A DNA stretch of 64,000 nt from Corbicula japonica (Eukaryota; Mollusca; Bivalvia; Venerida; Cyrenidae): positions 186,001-250,000 of the forward strand of contig JAZAYU010000360.1 in the NCBI GenBank assembly GCA_038501625.1, read 5' to 3'. Below, piece after piece: positions 21,401-28,600 of this stretch. Below the pieces are notes generated by a model. It saw nothing but the letters and a program-made list of their open reading frames with translations, was not told the origin of the DNA and did not search any database. The position numbers and the translations under genes are program-made. Position 1 is the first letter of the stretch. Every line of letters begins with the position of its first letter.

Positions 21401-21977
21401 AACTGCGGACTTCATTAAATTCTGGTGTTTTCAACCCTCCTCCACTCTCATATGTGACACCGAAACATAATGCGAAAGAAGCACACTTGCGGTTTGGTTA
21501 TAACTTGTTTTGATGTTTAATAGAAACGTATATTTAATCTATATGGTTGCAGCTATAAATCCACAAGTTATGTAGTATAGTTGTAACTGCTTTTAAATAT
21601 TTTATTTCGATTTTCTGAAAATGAAAGAGCTGGATACTCGATTATACAAAAAATGTGTTTGAACAAATTTCATATTCAAAGCAGTCAATACTAAACAGCA
21701 ATAAGACATTTCATAACAGGGAAATTATGAGCTGAAAGTACCTATTATAGAAATATTATAGAATTATAGTATATAGAATATTATAGTATTATAGAAATAG
21801 CAAAGACTTTTTCGAAAAAGACAAGGTCGACCTAAACAAAGAAAATCTTTACAAACACTTCGTATATCTGCTCATTTGTTTTTGAAAAGGGTTTCCGAAT
21901 AAAAAAAACACATGAGTAATATTAAAAATATATGCATTACCTGCTATTTTCTTTTTCATTTTTGCTGTTTTAAACAT
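1..21977 (-). CDS. HLTF: HLTF (helicase-like transcription factor), 5' portion, multi-exon, runs off left edge
   Basis: HLTF is a nuclear SNF2-family dsDNA translocase and RING E3 ligase that remodels stalled replication forks and polyubiquitinates PCNA; its HIRAN domain binds 3' DNA ends (family knowledge). Minus-strand exons seen: 21941-21977 (inferred), 14450-14802, 13993-14159, about 11840-11977, 9093-9167, 8189-8354, 7354-7505, 6853-7084, 6402-6528, 4025-4134, 3294-3491, 2770-2817 and 350-394. All have AG/GT borders, and phases agree across every junction that could be tested; the 3' border of the 11840-11977 exon is unresolved. In order they encode an acidic tract, HIRAN, the Q-motif-like segment YQHQKQALSWMIRREN, Walker A motif [20 protein letters not shown], then a long acidic/basic linker. 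The tail LPPFWEKRD before motif I separates HLTF from TTF2. Motifs Ia-VI and the RING must lie beyond position 1. A possible further exon at 1-34 fits phase but is too short to judge. Confidence 0.9.
350..394 (-). CDS. HLTF: HLTF microexon (45 nt), linker
   Basis: Acceptor TTTTGTAG, donor GTAAGT, phase 1 at both ends. It encodes DASSNRPSLADINLEG and shares ADIN/VDIN-like wording with the 2770-2817 exon. It lies just left of a repeat-filled intron and is the last reasonably supported exon before the window edge. Confidence 0.5.
400..922. repeat. Dispersed repeat family B (copy 1)
   Basis: GCACATCAGGAATTGCCA, GTTAATAAAATGATCAGTTT and AAATTGCCACAGGCTGTTTA are shared, with differences, with 12055-12310 and 18640-18810; a fragment is at 62385-62435. 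Function unknown. Confidence 0.65.
430..480. repeat. (AG)n microsatellite
   Basis: An almost pure AG run. A second short AG run lies at 765-788; the 270 bp between them are GTCCCC-rich and partly self-complementary (GTCCCCACTGTTACGGTA near 571 against the complement of the segment near 740), suggesting a small TIR insertion in an AG tract. Confidence 0.85.
922..1492. repeat. Dispersed repeat family A, uninterrupted copy
   Basis: Begins AGATGAAAAGGGAACTTTG and ends near AAAGGACGTAACTG. The same sequence is at 40817-42476, broken by two insertions, and truncated at 60074-60213. This copy preserves both empty insertion sites (ACAATTTCGATCC near 1082 and TTTGCCCTAAACGAG near 1209). Confidence 0.85.
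1753..2541 (+). repeat. 253-bp tandem repeat with tRNA-derived segment, ~3.1 copies
   Basis: Units start at equivalent points 1941, 2194 and 2448 (GTTGTCC), preceded by a partial copy from about 1753. Each has an RNA polymerase III A-box-like TTAGCTCAATTGGTT and a B-box-like GCGGGTTCGCTCCC about 50 bp later, as in tRNA-derived SINEs. Flanking parts (GTGTGGCGGCCGTAAAAAGT and ATAACCCGTTACCGATG) repeat too. Confidence 0.85.
2770..2817 (-). CDS. HLTF: HLTF microexon (48 nt), linker
   Basis: Acceptor TTAATAG, donor GTAAGT, phase 1 at both ends. It encodes DTTDEEKPNCVDINTTG across its junctions. It is supported only by perfect splice sites and phase. Confidence 0.55.
2880..3035. repeat. Imperfect GTG/GTT/GTA trinucleotide tract
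   Basis: Runs such as GGTGGTGGTGTTGGTGTTGC and TAGTTGTAGTTGTTATAGTG. It is intronic in HLTF, with no splice-bounded open frame. Confidence 0.7.
3294..3491 (-). CDS. HLTF: HLTF exon: Thr/Glu-rich linker
   Basis: 198 nt, phase 1 at both ends; acceptor TTTGTCAG, donor GTATGA. It encodes QKIDSETFYENNQKKETDIV, a Thr/Lys/Glu-rich run and MSIGHIKEMSVFTDDCSIIV. No domain recognised. Confidence 0.68.
4025..4134 (-). CDS. HLTF: HLTF exon: basic linker
   Basis: 110 nt, phase 2 in, phase 1 out; acceptor TTGCAAG, donor GTATGT. It encodes KFEMRIRLKRKSSDNPEFSD and then a Lys-rich run that could act as a nuclear localisation signal. A second GT 14 bases further on would leave the wrong phase for the next exon. 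Confidence 0.68.
4480..6112. mobile_element. Hairpin-ended tandem-repeat element 1 (~170-bp units, ~8 copies)
   Basis: Starts GGGCCATGATGGCCCTATAT then CGCTTACCTGAGTAC. It holds about eight ~165-170-bp units (AGGCCTTGTGGTTTCAGACA ... GGGGCGGGGCCAATTTTGAC) and ends with GACGGACGACGG, a GAGCAC-TTC-GTGCTC hairpin and AGGTGAGCTAAAAA. CTCAGGTGAGC at the end is the complement of the start. Such elements are known in bivalves as non-autonomous Helitron-like or MITE-like repeats. It lies in an HLTF intron. Confidence 0.8.
6402..6528 (-). CDS. HLTF: HLTF exon: linker
   Basis: 127 nt, phase 1 in, phase 2 out; acceptor TTTTCAG, donor GTAACA. It encodes DIDALNVTSKDDRTVWKEDG then RDDVAFYKSTADATVMHTGE. 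No motif recognised; assigned by phase and position in the motif I-Ia insert. Confidence 0.72.
6853..7084 (-). CDS. HLTF: HLTF exon: linker with acidic SUMO-interaction-like motifs
   Basis: 232 nt, phase 0 in, phase 1 out; acceptor TTCTTAG, donor GTAAGA. It starts ENTQQQRIAKKKAYCDFKD and ends DDDDVILLPETSHEEEVITI then SDSSDESG. Two hydrophobic cores (VILL, VITI) are each flanked by acids or phosphorylatable serines, as in SUMO-interacting motifs. It falls in the insert between motifs I and Ia typical of HLTF and its yeast relative Rad5. Confidence 0.82.
7354..7505 (-). CDS. HLTF: HLTF exon: helicase motif I (Walker A)
   Basis: Acceptor ATATAG, donor GTAAAT. Two bases complete Gly, then [20 protein letters not shown] with the GLGKT nucleotide-binding loop, followed by NFVDNRPLATRAPAIVSSTT. 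Conserved NF-DGRPL-like residues after motif I again point to HLTF. Confidence 0.95.
7506..8188. other. HLTF intron, no further feature
   Basis: AT-rich; a short GAAATAAACGCGAACCTCGG...CAAACGAAATCTCGGGTGTG pair near 7700-7790 is the only repeated wording noticed. Confidence 0.5.
8189..8354 (-). CDS. HLTF: HLTF exon: N-terminal edge of SNF2 ATPase domain
   Basis: Acceptor TTTTAG, donor GTAAGG; phase 0 in, phase 1 out. It encodes TIRTPLYQHQKQALSWMIRR, then ENNTDLPPFWEKRDRKFYNV and ERPESIKG. HQKQALxWM is the SNF2 segment just before motif I, and PPFWE is characteristic of HLTF. Confidence 0.93.
8572..8830. repeat. Solo arm of a TTAA foldback element
   Basis: TTAAGGTCACACTACACTCC, TTCAATGAAACTTTGC and AATTCACAAAAACTAAAC match one arm of the element at 39835-40523. 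Only one arm is present here. Confidence 0.65.
9093..9167 (-). CDS. HLTF: HLTF exon: linker before helicase domain
   Basis: A 75-nt exon (25 codons, phase 0 at both ends) with acceptor TTTCAAG and donor GTAATA. It reads IQHELDRVMEASEDVDK then TSQTEPSE, corresponding to the human stretch ending DDKTHEMEPAEAIET. It joins directly to the exon at 8354. Confidence 0.78.
9529..10951. mobile_element. TTAA-flanked TIR element, 1423 bp, non-autonomous
   Basis: Perfect 19-bp terminal inverted repeats GGTTTTAGAACTGTAATAT, flanked on both sides by TTAA (9525-9528, 10952-10955), the target of piggyBac and Kolobok transposases. No transposase frame. A tRNA-like segment is at 9831-9904. Intronic in HLTF. 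Confidence 0.8.
9831..9904 (+). repeat. tRNA-like relic
   Basis: TGGCGTAATGGTAACGC (A box) and ACTCGGTTCAATCC (B box) have tRNA spacing, but acceptor and T stems do not pair. More likely a pseudogene or SINE head than a functional tRNA. Confidence 0.4.
11480..11820. repeat. 84-bp minisatellite, ~4 copies, beside an HLTF exon
   Basis: GATGTGC/GGTGTGC unit starts at 11480, 11570, 11654 and 11738, so periods are 90, 84 and 84. The last two full units are nearly identical. Since 84 is 3 x 28, both strands stay open: minus gives VGMSHGKYRKVYQYCFYLLY-type repeats continuous with the HLTF exon, plus gives MCLTEDKADKNSIDILSG-type repeats. Confidence 0.88.
11840..11977 (-). CDS. HLTF: HLTF exon: post-HIRAN segment, 3' border unresolved
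   Basis: After acceptor ATTACAG the exon starts at 11977 with one base that completes the Gly codon left by the previous exon. It reads HVSLGYTGRNSVPVTMTLWG then KPYDKKNVVDTLNRHGC, matching the human HLTF stretch with MTFWGK...LKKHGF. The frame stays open into an adjoining 84-bp tandem repeat, so the true donor is unclear. A GTATAT inside the first repeat unit would give phase 0, which is what the next exon needs. Confidence 0.75.
12055..12310. repeat. Dispersed repeat family B (copy 2)
   Basis: The fullest uninterrupted copy, containing CAGCCTCCCCACACAGTCAA and AATCAAATTGCCACTGGGTG. It lies in an HLTF intron. The 98-codon open frame through it has no recognisable domain. Confidence 0.65.
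12360..13284. other. HLTF intron, no recognisable element
   Basis: AT-rich, with short A/T runs and no long repeat, TIR or splice-bounded frame seen. The same holds for 10956-11470 and 13360-13992. Confidence 0.45.
13285..13356 (-). repeat. tRNA pseudogene-like sequence (CGC anticodon loop)
   Basis: The minus strand reads TAGTGTAGTGGATGACACTC (A box) then CTCGCCTCGCAAGCGGA, an anticodon stem with loop CTCGCAA, then CCGGGTTCAATACTC (B box). The anticodon arm pairs in four of five positions, but the acceptor stem is largely mismatched. Confidence 0.4.
13993..14159 (-). CDS. HLTF: HLTF exon: core of HIRAN domain
   Basis: Acceptor TTTTAG, donor GTAAGG; starts in phase 0 and ends in phase 2. It reads VNIGDRVKFERNPQNTFD followed by TNAIQVKNASSELLGYIK and NIVDNGLARLTG. 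This matches the HIRAN pattern of HLTF (VxLxRxPxNxYDxNAIxV...G...LAxIMDNxLAxI). The domain binds free 3'-OH ssDNA ends and guides fork reversal. Confidence 0.92.
14450..14802 (-). CDS. HLTF: HLTF exon: acidic tract plus start of HIRAN domain
   Basis: Acceptor TTGCAG precedes 14802; donor GTAAGA follows 14450 in phase 0. The exon encodes a Ser-rich lead, then roughly 65 residues almost entirely Glu and Asp, and ends with IRFGKLQGTLVGLQFYDGK, the first strand of the HIRAN domain (human HLTF has FGTLRGHVVGLRYYTG here). The acidic run is coded by GAA/GAG/GAT codons, visible on the plus strand as a CTT/ATC-rich tract at about 14520-14705. The antisense open frame is only a shadow. Confidence 0.88.
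14880..15558. other. HLTF intron 1, AT-rich
   Basis: Nothing recognised up to the TSD of the foldback element. The stretch 20723-21940 on its other side is equally plain. Confidence 0.45.
15643..15909 (+). other. 88-codon open frame in left arm of the foldback element
   Basis: Starts MKVPKKRVPYTDRDLKELKN and includes PNVLVDIDEFIAKNHFGYGI. No family recognised. The right-arm copy keeps PNALVDIDEVI but has stops upstream, so this is a relic or chance-open frame of the transposon, not a host gene. Confidence 0.35.
18640..18810. repeat. Dispersed repeat family B (copy 3, fragment)
   Basis: Shares ATCAGGAATGGCCACA, CAGCCTCCCCACACAGCCAA and GTGAGAACCAGAGGGGTTAC with copy 2. It lies inside the loop of the 5.1-kb foldback element and so may postdate it. 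Confidence 0.6.
20025..20260. repeat. Inner hairpin: ~65-bp arms, ~100-bp loop
   Basis: CGTCGTCTCAAATATTTACG ... CTTCCGAATGACTTCGGTCA at 20027-20090 is answered by its complement at 20193-20258. Nested in the right arm of the foldback element. Confidence 0.8.
21941..21977 (-). CDS. HLTF: HLTF candidate exon 1 (start codon)
   Basis: ATG at 21977-21975 opens a 12-codon stretch (MFKTAKMKKKIA) ending in one extra G before a donor GTAATG. The next exon at 14802 begins with AT, so G+AT makes Asp and the frame continues into DESQPSTSA. A GACGGAAGT (ETS-like) motif sits a few bases upstream. No homology supports these residues; the call rests on phase, donor and position. The resulting intron is about 7.1 kb and holds a 5.1-kb transposon. 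Confidence 0.4.
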
Positions 21978-22551
21978 TTTACTTCCGTCACCAAAATTTA
22001 TAACACATCGACAAGTTTTAGTTTTCCAAAAGGCAAGTCCATCATGGGCTTTAAGCAGTCACTATATTTTTAAAATAAAGAAACGCAAATTTAAACTTGC
22101 AGGAAATTTGAAATCTCGATAAACTTTTATTTTGCCCTTCGTTACATAGTTTTGCCTTCAATTGATAAACTTATCCGACAATGTTTATAGCTGACGAAAA
22201 TGACAATTTAGTTGAACTTTGTTTTAAACATCTTAAAAACACATATTGATTTTTCCAGTAACTGTTTATGCGCAATTAAAGTATTGTTGGCAATAACAGT
22301 AATATAAATCACACTAAACTTTCGACCCTGGGCATCAGTTACAAAGTCTGAACCAGAACTGGTAGTAACGCTACAATGGGTTGCTGTTGGTGTAAGTCGT
22401 TTATAGGCATTACAACATACAAAAGTCAGACATTTTAAAAGCAGAAGGTCTTAAAGCAGATTACTTCATTTCATGTATTTCATGTATATTAGAGACCAGA
22501 ACATCAGCAGATGCTAAGCTTATTGCTTCTTAGGACCATTTGCAATACCAG

Positions 22552-22757
22552 CTTTACATGGTGGAGGAAGACCCCAGGTGCCCCTCCGGACAATTTTCAG
22601 GCCCGAGCGGGCACCTGGGTAGAACCACCGACGTTCCGCAAGCTAGCTTGCAAGCTTTCTCACATGAAAGATCTTGACCCTGGTAGGTCTCGAACTCACA
22701 GCGGTAAAGGGCAAGTGAATCTCAGTCGGAAACCTTAACCACTCGGCCACGGACTGA
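22552..22757 (-). mobile_element. tRNA-derived SINE
   Basis: The minus strand reads GTCCGTGGCCGAGTGGTTAA (Leu/Ser-type A box), then TGAGTTCGAGACCTACC (B box), followed by a ~120-bp GC-rich body with GCAAGCTAGCTTGCGGAACG. A typical tRNA-head SINE, immediately beside hairpin element 2. Confidence 0.75.
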
Positions 22758-22764
22758 TTATTTA

Positions 22765-24029
22765 TTGAAAAACGGGACGTATTATGGGAACACCTGCGGC
22801 GGACTGTTATCAATAAATTATCAGTTAACTTAAAGTCATGAAATAATGATTACGTTTATCAGGGTTATTCTTTTTGGGGCAAGCTCAATCGGTTGCGTAA
22901 TCGTGTACATGGCTAGGCGCAGTCGTCGTACCGTGCGGGTTCAATTCCCAGTATGGGCAATATCTGTTTTTCATTTTTTTTTTTTAATAAGAAAACAAAC
23001 GATAAGTCACTTCGGAGTAACATATGTCCCCTCTAACTTGTATAAGACTTTCATTTAAGTTTAGCACCATAGATTTTTAATAACAAAACCTACACATAAT
23101 AGGGTAGGGACATTCACAATAAGGAGAGTGGTGTTTCTTTAACGAAAAATACATTGTCGTCTTTATTCAACGTTTGACAATATCTAAAAAATTCAAGGCT
23201 TCCTTTAAAATTTATTGGAGGTTGGAGAAAAAGGGAGGGAAAGTAGGACCTTATATGACATTCCCCAACCCAGCTCATTTCTTTTTTAAGTATAAAATAA
23301 CTCTTAACAAGAGTGCAAAACTGACACAAAATACGCCCGTCATTGTGGTTGGAGAGCAGATACCGCTAATTTAGTTTTTGGACAATTCAAGGGCCATGAT
23401 TCAGGAGTGGCTGGGGGGATTTGGCAGGTTATAGAACTCAGTCGAGATATTATGCCCACCAACATATTCACCAAGTTTGATTAAGACCGTATGAAAACTC
23501 TTTGACTTAGAGAGCGGAAACCCAAATTTTGGACAATTCAAGGACCATAATTCAGGAGTGCATGGGGGGATTTGGCTGGTTATAGAACTTGGTCGAGATA
23601 TTATGCCCACCAATATATTCACCAAGTTTGATAAAGACCGGATGAAAACTCGTTGACTTAGAGAGCGTAAACCCTTATTTTGGACAATTCAAGGGCCATA
23701 ATTCAGTAGTGCATGTGGGATTAAGCTGGTTATAGAACTTGGTCCAGATATTATGCCCACCAACATATTCACCAAGTTTGATAAAGACAGGACAAAAACT
23801 CTTTGACTTAGAGAGCGGAAACCCAAATTTTGGACAATTAAAGGGCCAAAATTCAGGAGTGCCTGGGGGGATTTGGCTGGTTATAAAACTTGGTCCAGAC
23901 ATTATGCACACCAACATATTCACCAAGTTTAATAAAGACCTGATGAAATCTCTTTGACTTAGAGAGCGGAAACCCTGTGGACGCCGCCCGCCGCAGGTGT
24001 TCCCATCATACTTCCCGTTTTTCAAACGG
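22765..24029. mobile_element. Hairpin-ended tandem-repeat element 2 (~150-bp units, ~4 copies)
   Basis: The left end TTGAAAAACGGGACGTATTA continues as ATGGGAACACCTGCGGCGG. Its complement closes the element at 23989-24025 with two mismatches. The right end adds a CCCGTTT-TTC-AAACGGG hairpin (24013-24029), then CGTATAAAAA. Between 23380 and 23970 about four ~150-bp units repeat (TTTGGACAATTCAAGGGCCA ... ATTCACCAAGTTTGATAAAG). A tRNA-derived segment (22846-22968) lies inside. Confidence 0.78.
22846..22968 (+). mobile_element. tRNA-derived SINE-like segment
   Basis: AAGCTCAATCGGTTGCG (A box) and GTGCGGGTTCAATTCCC (B box), the same type as the 253-bp tandem at 1753-2541 (both preceded by ATCAGGGTTAT/ATCAGGGCTAT wording). 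A short poly-T tract follows. Confidence 0.7.
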
Positions 24030-24787
24030 GCGTATAAAAAGTGTATAAATACATGTACATTGCATCCAACCTGCCACACCAAAATATTTTTCGAATTCAT
24101 ATTCTGTGAAGTTAGGCTCCAAAATGAGATTTTTTATAAACCCTAGTAGTATCATTGACATATAGACCAGATTTAAAATACTATCTCAATGTTATGAACG
24201 GTTTTGTAAATTTTAGACCCAATATGTTAAACAATGTCGCCGTGATCCCTTTCCTCTTGAACCAGTTTTGCTTTTCATCTTAGTTACATGAAACTTTAAT
24301 GGAAGCAATAAATCTTTACTTTTGTCAATGGTAAAATAGTAGTAAGTTAAGAATACAATCAATTTAATTACACATCTCATTTCAACTCACGTGTAAACCA
24401 ATGTAACTGCCAAGAACTCGTACTTGTTGATTTGTTTATGCGTCCATCATGTCCATGTTTTTTGTGTACACACTTTCCTTGTTAGTGGTGCACATGGTAA
24501 AACAAACAAGAAGAGCAAACGTTTATCATTTAATCATTTCATTTAGTTTATTCCTTCACAGGCACAATTTTATAATGATCATGCAACAAAACAAATTCAA
24601 CAGTAATGTCATTTATTACATTGTCATTGTACTGTATTTACAAAGCATTCAAATACTAGCTATATAAAAAGCTGTTAGTATGTCATATTTTAGAGTTGCC
24701 TTAGTAACGATAAAAGTTCAACCATATCTCAAAAATGTAATTTGAAAGAAAAAGACAAATGGAGCAAGTCACAGAACAGGTTCCAAT
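24030..24787. other. Intergenic AT-rich sequence
   Basis: No gene or repeat recognised; 24917-26080, 26385-26637 and 28310-28590 are alike, apart from the MITEs listed. Confidence 0.45.
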
Positions 24788-24916
24788 GTTATAAAACTGA
24801 GAATGGAAACCAGTCTTAAATATCAAGCATCTGATTGGCTGAAATGGCGACTGGTCGCCATTTCAGCCAATCAGATGCTTGAAATTTGAGACTGGTTTCT
24901 AAACTCAGTTTTATAA
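24788..24916. mobile_element. Palindromic CCAAT MITE, copy 1 (full hairpin)
   Basis: GTTATAAAACTGAGAATGG ... CTGATTGGCTGAAATGGCGA followed by nearly its full complement, including CCAATCAGATGCTTG. About 130 bp that can fold end to end. Confidence 0.9.
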
Positions 24917-26111
24917 TTTTCAGCACAGTTGACATCAATTCTTGAATCTAGCTTCATACTTTAAGACACACAAGGTCTACTGAGAATTCTTAATAATTCA
25001 TTGGGTAAATATGTTTCTGGGTTTTGTTGGCATATTCATCATCAACAATTTTGAAACCCCACAGAATGAAAATTCTTTGGAAATCAAGTCTTATAAATTA
25101 TAAAACCATTATTTTAAGAACCCTGTAAAAAACTTCTTTTAAAAAAAGCATATGAACTTTCATTTCTATAAACATGAATGCATTAACATTATGTTAAACA
25201 TCTAATTCTCTTATTTTGGCACTTGAGTGTCTATACTTTAAGCCACTGGAAATACAAACTGCTTTAAGTATGTTTACACATTTAAGCGAGTTAAAAAACA
25301 ACATAGCAGGGTATTTTTAAATAACCAAAATGCATACCTTTAATGATGCTTGAAACAAAGTGATCTAGGATGCCAGAAGGAAGTGACAGAAGACAGGAAA
25401 AGAGCCTTTACAAAGTTAAAATTGAGTTAAAAAAAACAACAACAGTAATTCTTAATTTGGGCACTACTAAAAAAAGTTTATAGGTTAAGGAAGAAAAAAA
25501 ACGTCATAAAGCCTCCATTATTTCTATCAAAAGTACTTATTTTCTAACTAATAACTTATTAATAAAAATTCAAATTTGGGTTATAAAACATTTACAACAA
25601 GTTAATCCAGTTAAATAAATTACATTTCTACATGAATGGCAAGGAAAAAAATTCTTATGACCTTAGTATTTAATTCAAAAAAGGCAAAATGGCATAGCGT
25701 ATACTTTTTATAATATTTCCATCTTAAACAACATTTACAGTGTAGAACTTATGGAACATGTGTAAGTTAAGTATAAGTCTCAAAATTCAGTCAAATGAAG
25801 TGCACACAACACTCACTCCCATTTACATGAAAGATCTTATCAACAAATCAGAAATAAATACCAACACATAGTTTTTATCAGCACAGTGCAGTCAAAATAA
25901 CAACTCAATTTTAGTTACACAATACTACTCTGCAGATTTTTGCCTTCAGTAACAACTATACTTTCACAGAACAAAAGGAAACTATCAATATCTGTTCTCT
26001 AAGAAAATCTCATCAAGAACATTAACTAAATCATACTTGACATATATATTAAACATTAAAAGTAATTATTGGAAATACCCTGTTAGAGGGGACATATGTT
26101 ACTCCGAAGTG

Positions 26112-26181
26112 ACCAGTCGCCATTTCAGCCAATCAGATGCTTGAGATTTGAGTCTGGTTTCCATGCTCAGTTTTATAACCT
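26112..26181. mobile_element. Palindromic CCAAT MITE, right half only
   Basis: CCAGTCGCCATTTCAGCCAA to CTCAGTTTTATAACC; the left half is missing and the 32-bp inverted repeat abuts it. Confidence 0.85.
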
Positions 26182-26350
26182 TGGGCACTGGTATCTGACT
26201 TAAATTCTGATTAAAACATCTAATCTTGCAGGAATACTCTTGGCACAACTCTAAACTCTTTTAAAGTACTCTAGTAACTGTCTTCTAATTCCAGCAGATA
26301 TATTTATTTTTTTGGTAGTTCTCTAAACTAACCAATGGGATGCCAGGTAT

Positions 26351-26384
26351 CTGGGACTGGTTTTCATGCTCAGTTTTTTAACCT
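26351..26384. repeat. Palindromic CCAAT MITE, end fragment
   Basis: GGGACTGGTTTTCATGCTCA then GTTTTTTAACC, the terminal ~35 bp of the family. Confidence 0.65.
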
Positions 26385-26637
26385 TGAAGTAATCATGTCA
26401 ACGATTGAACCTAAAACTTCATCATTAATACTTAATATTAAATACCGCATAATAACATTAAAATTTATCAAAATCAAATGCACAGTTGTTCAGGTTATAA
26501 AAAATTATGTTATATGCTCTTATCTGAAAAATAATGATACACAAACATAGCTGTGATAATGTTAACATGTTCAGAAACATAAGTTATTTTTTAAGAAAAC
26601 AAATATAGCTGTAGGAATACAGTGCAGACCAGGCCCC

Positions 26638-26762
26638 AAGGTTATAAAACTGAGCATGGAAACCAGTCTCAAACCTCAAGCATCTGATTGGCCAGTCACC
26701 ATTTCAGCCAATCAGATGCTTGAGATTTGAGACTGGTTTCCATGCTCAGTTTTATAACCTTC
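26638..26762. mobile_element. Palindromic CCAAT MITE, copy (full hairpin)
   Basis: AGGTTATAAAACTGAGCATG ... CTGATTGGCCAGTCACCATT ... CAGTTTTATAACCTT. Arms are nearly perfect complements with a shortened centre. Confidence 0.9.
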
Positions 26763-26806
26763 AGCCCAGGTCTCATCAAAGACCAAGCCATTTCATAGTG
26801 CATATA

Positions 26807-28306
26807 TACGCCTTTCCAATAATTCGATGAATTTATTTGGTTACCTCCCCTGTCCAGTCACGTGACTGCTTTACAGGAAAAATGATTGCGCGCTGTAATA
26901 ACGCAATAGGGAATATGTACCTACAACTTTCATTTTTATCATAAAATAATTTTTTGAAAAATGTATTTTCTCTTTGAATTAGTAATAATACATCAGCGTC
27001 ATGATATTTTTGAAAATAATTGATAAAACAATCAGGTTTCTGACTAAAAGTGTCAATTCATTATTCCACGCATTAAACACTAAACGACTTGAACTAACAG
27101 ACAGTCGCAGGGTTCTCTTCACTGCTTAATTGAGTCTCGTTTCCGGATTAGCGTGTCTATTCAACTACTGACATCATGTTGTGATTATGTCGGCGGCGAT
27201 TAGTTTTTGAAGGCGGCATGCCATAAACATGTCAAACTGTCTCGCACATGGGGTCAACTGTCAATTACTTAAAGGGGCAGATATCATTGACCAATAGAGA
27301 TCGTGTAATTTCTGTTTGCAAGTTATCTACACCTCCCAATTCTTAAGTATTTCGGAGTCCTTTAACTACTGGATGTGCCAGCAAATGTATTTGATTTAGC
27401 ACTTAAATGGATTCTTAATCAACATTACGACACGTTATAGAAACATAAGCCGTCAATAAGAAACAAATCTTGTCAAAACATTTTATATATGTTTAATTAA
27501 GAGTTTGGGCTTTTATGCCAACATTACAATCTGTCAAACCTAAGAAATCTAAATTGGATATTCAACCATATTGTGATATAAATATTCCCATCTTTTTGGA
27601 AGCCGGCATCTAAATCCTTGGATTTTATTCTACGAATGATACTTCTACAACAAACAATCAGATTTCCGATCCTGTTTTATTTCAAGACAGAATCAATCAT
27701 ATTTGCTTGTGAAGTATACGTAACATTTTAAATATTCAAATTATTTATTCGTTGACCATAAACGCCTTAAATTTTTAGGACAATTCTATTGTTCAATTGT
27801 GTAAGTATGAAAAAATTCAGATTGTATTTTTTTTGTCTACAGATCATGTAACCAGATGTTGACATATCACGATTTCCGGATAATAGCGCATTACTAGCCT
27901 TAGAAATTTGCAACATTTACACCAGTAAAATATATTTTCAGCAGAAAAGATATTAAGAAGAAATTGTTGTACATAATTGGTAAAATTAATGCTTATGTTT
28001 GTCCAAATTGCGTTTCATACTGCCTACTATCAACAAGAATGGTACATGTTCTTAAATCATTAAAAATCTAAATATCTAACAAATAGTAAACATAAAAAAG
28101 TCTGGCTAGAATAACAGACCAGCAACTTATTTTTTCACCGCCGGCGACGAACGCAGACCTGCAATATAGCGGATAAGGTTAGCTATTATGTGCTTAAGCC
28201 ATTAGACCGATCGTTCAGATATCCTGCAGAGCCTCGTTTTGGATTGATTTTCTGTCGCGGGAAGTAACTCGTACAGGACTGCGAAACTGTTTATTGGAAA
28301 GGCGTA
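26807..28306. mobile_element. TA-flanked TIR element, 1500 bp, non-autonomous
   Basis: Ends TACGCCTTTCCAATAA and its exact complement, each next to TA. It has no transposase frame. Placed between the HLTF and YIF1 genes. TA duplication suggests a Tc1/mariner-type mobiliser. Confidence 0.7.
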
Positions 28307-28600
28307 TACCAGCAATGCCATCCAGCCCAAGGTGGCATAAAACTTAAACATTAACCAAGCATGCATGCAGTTCATAAAATATTACACTTTCAAATAATTT
28401 GCATTTAAGTGTCTATGGACGCTAAATGAATATTTACACTTTATGACCGGACAGATGACAAACTAATATTTGCATTTTCAAATAAAGTACACATAAAAGC
28501 AACCTAATCAGTTTTTTTATATAACTTTTGTAGCACTAATGTGATATCAATATATTACAATGTGTTTCAACCACCATGTGAAAATTGTATGCCTAAAAAT

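Larger units (their letters stand above)
23006..26113. repeat. Perfect 32-bp inverted repeat 3.1 kb apart
   Basis: 23006-23037 (GTCACTTCGGAG...CTCTAAC) is the exact complement of 26082-26113. No target duplication is visible. The span starts inside hairpin element 2 and ends against half a palindromic MITE. Confidence 0.75.
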
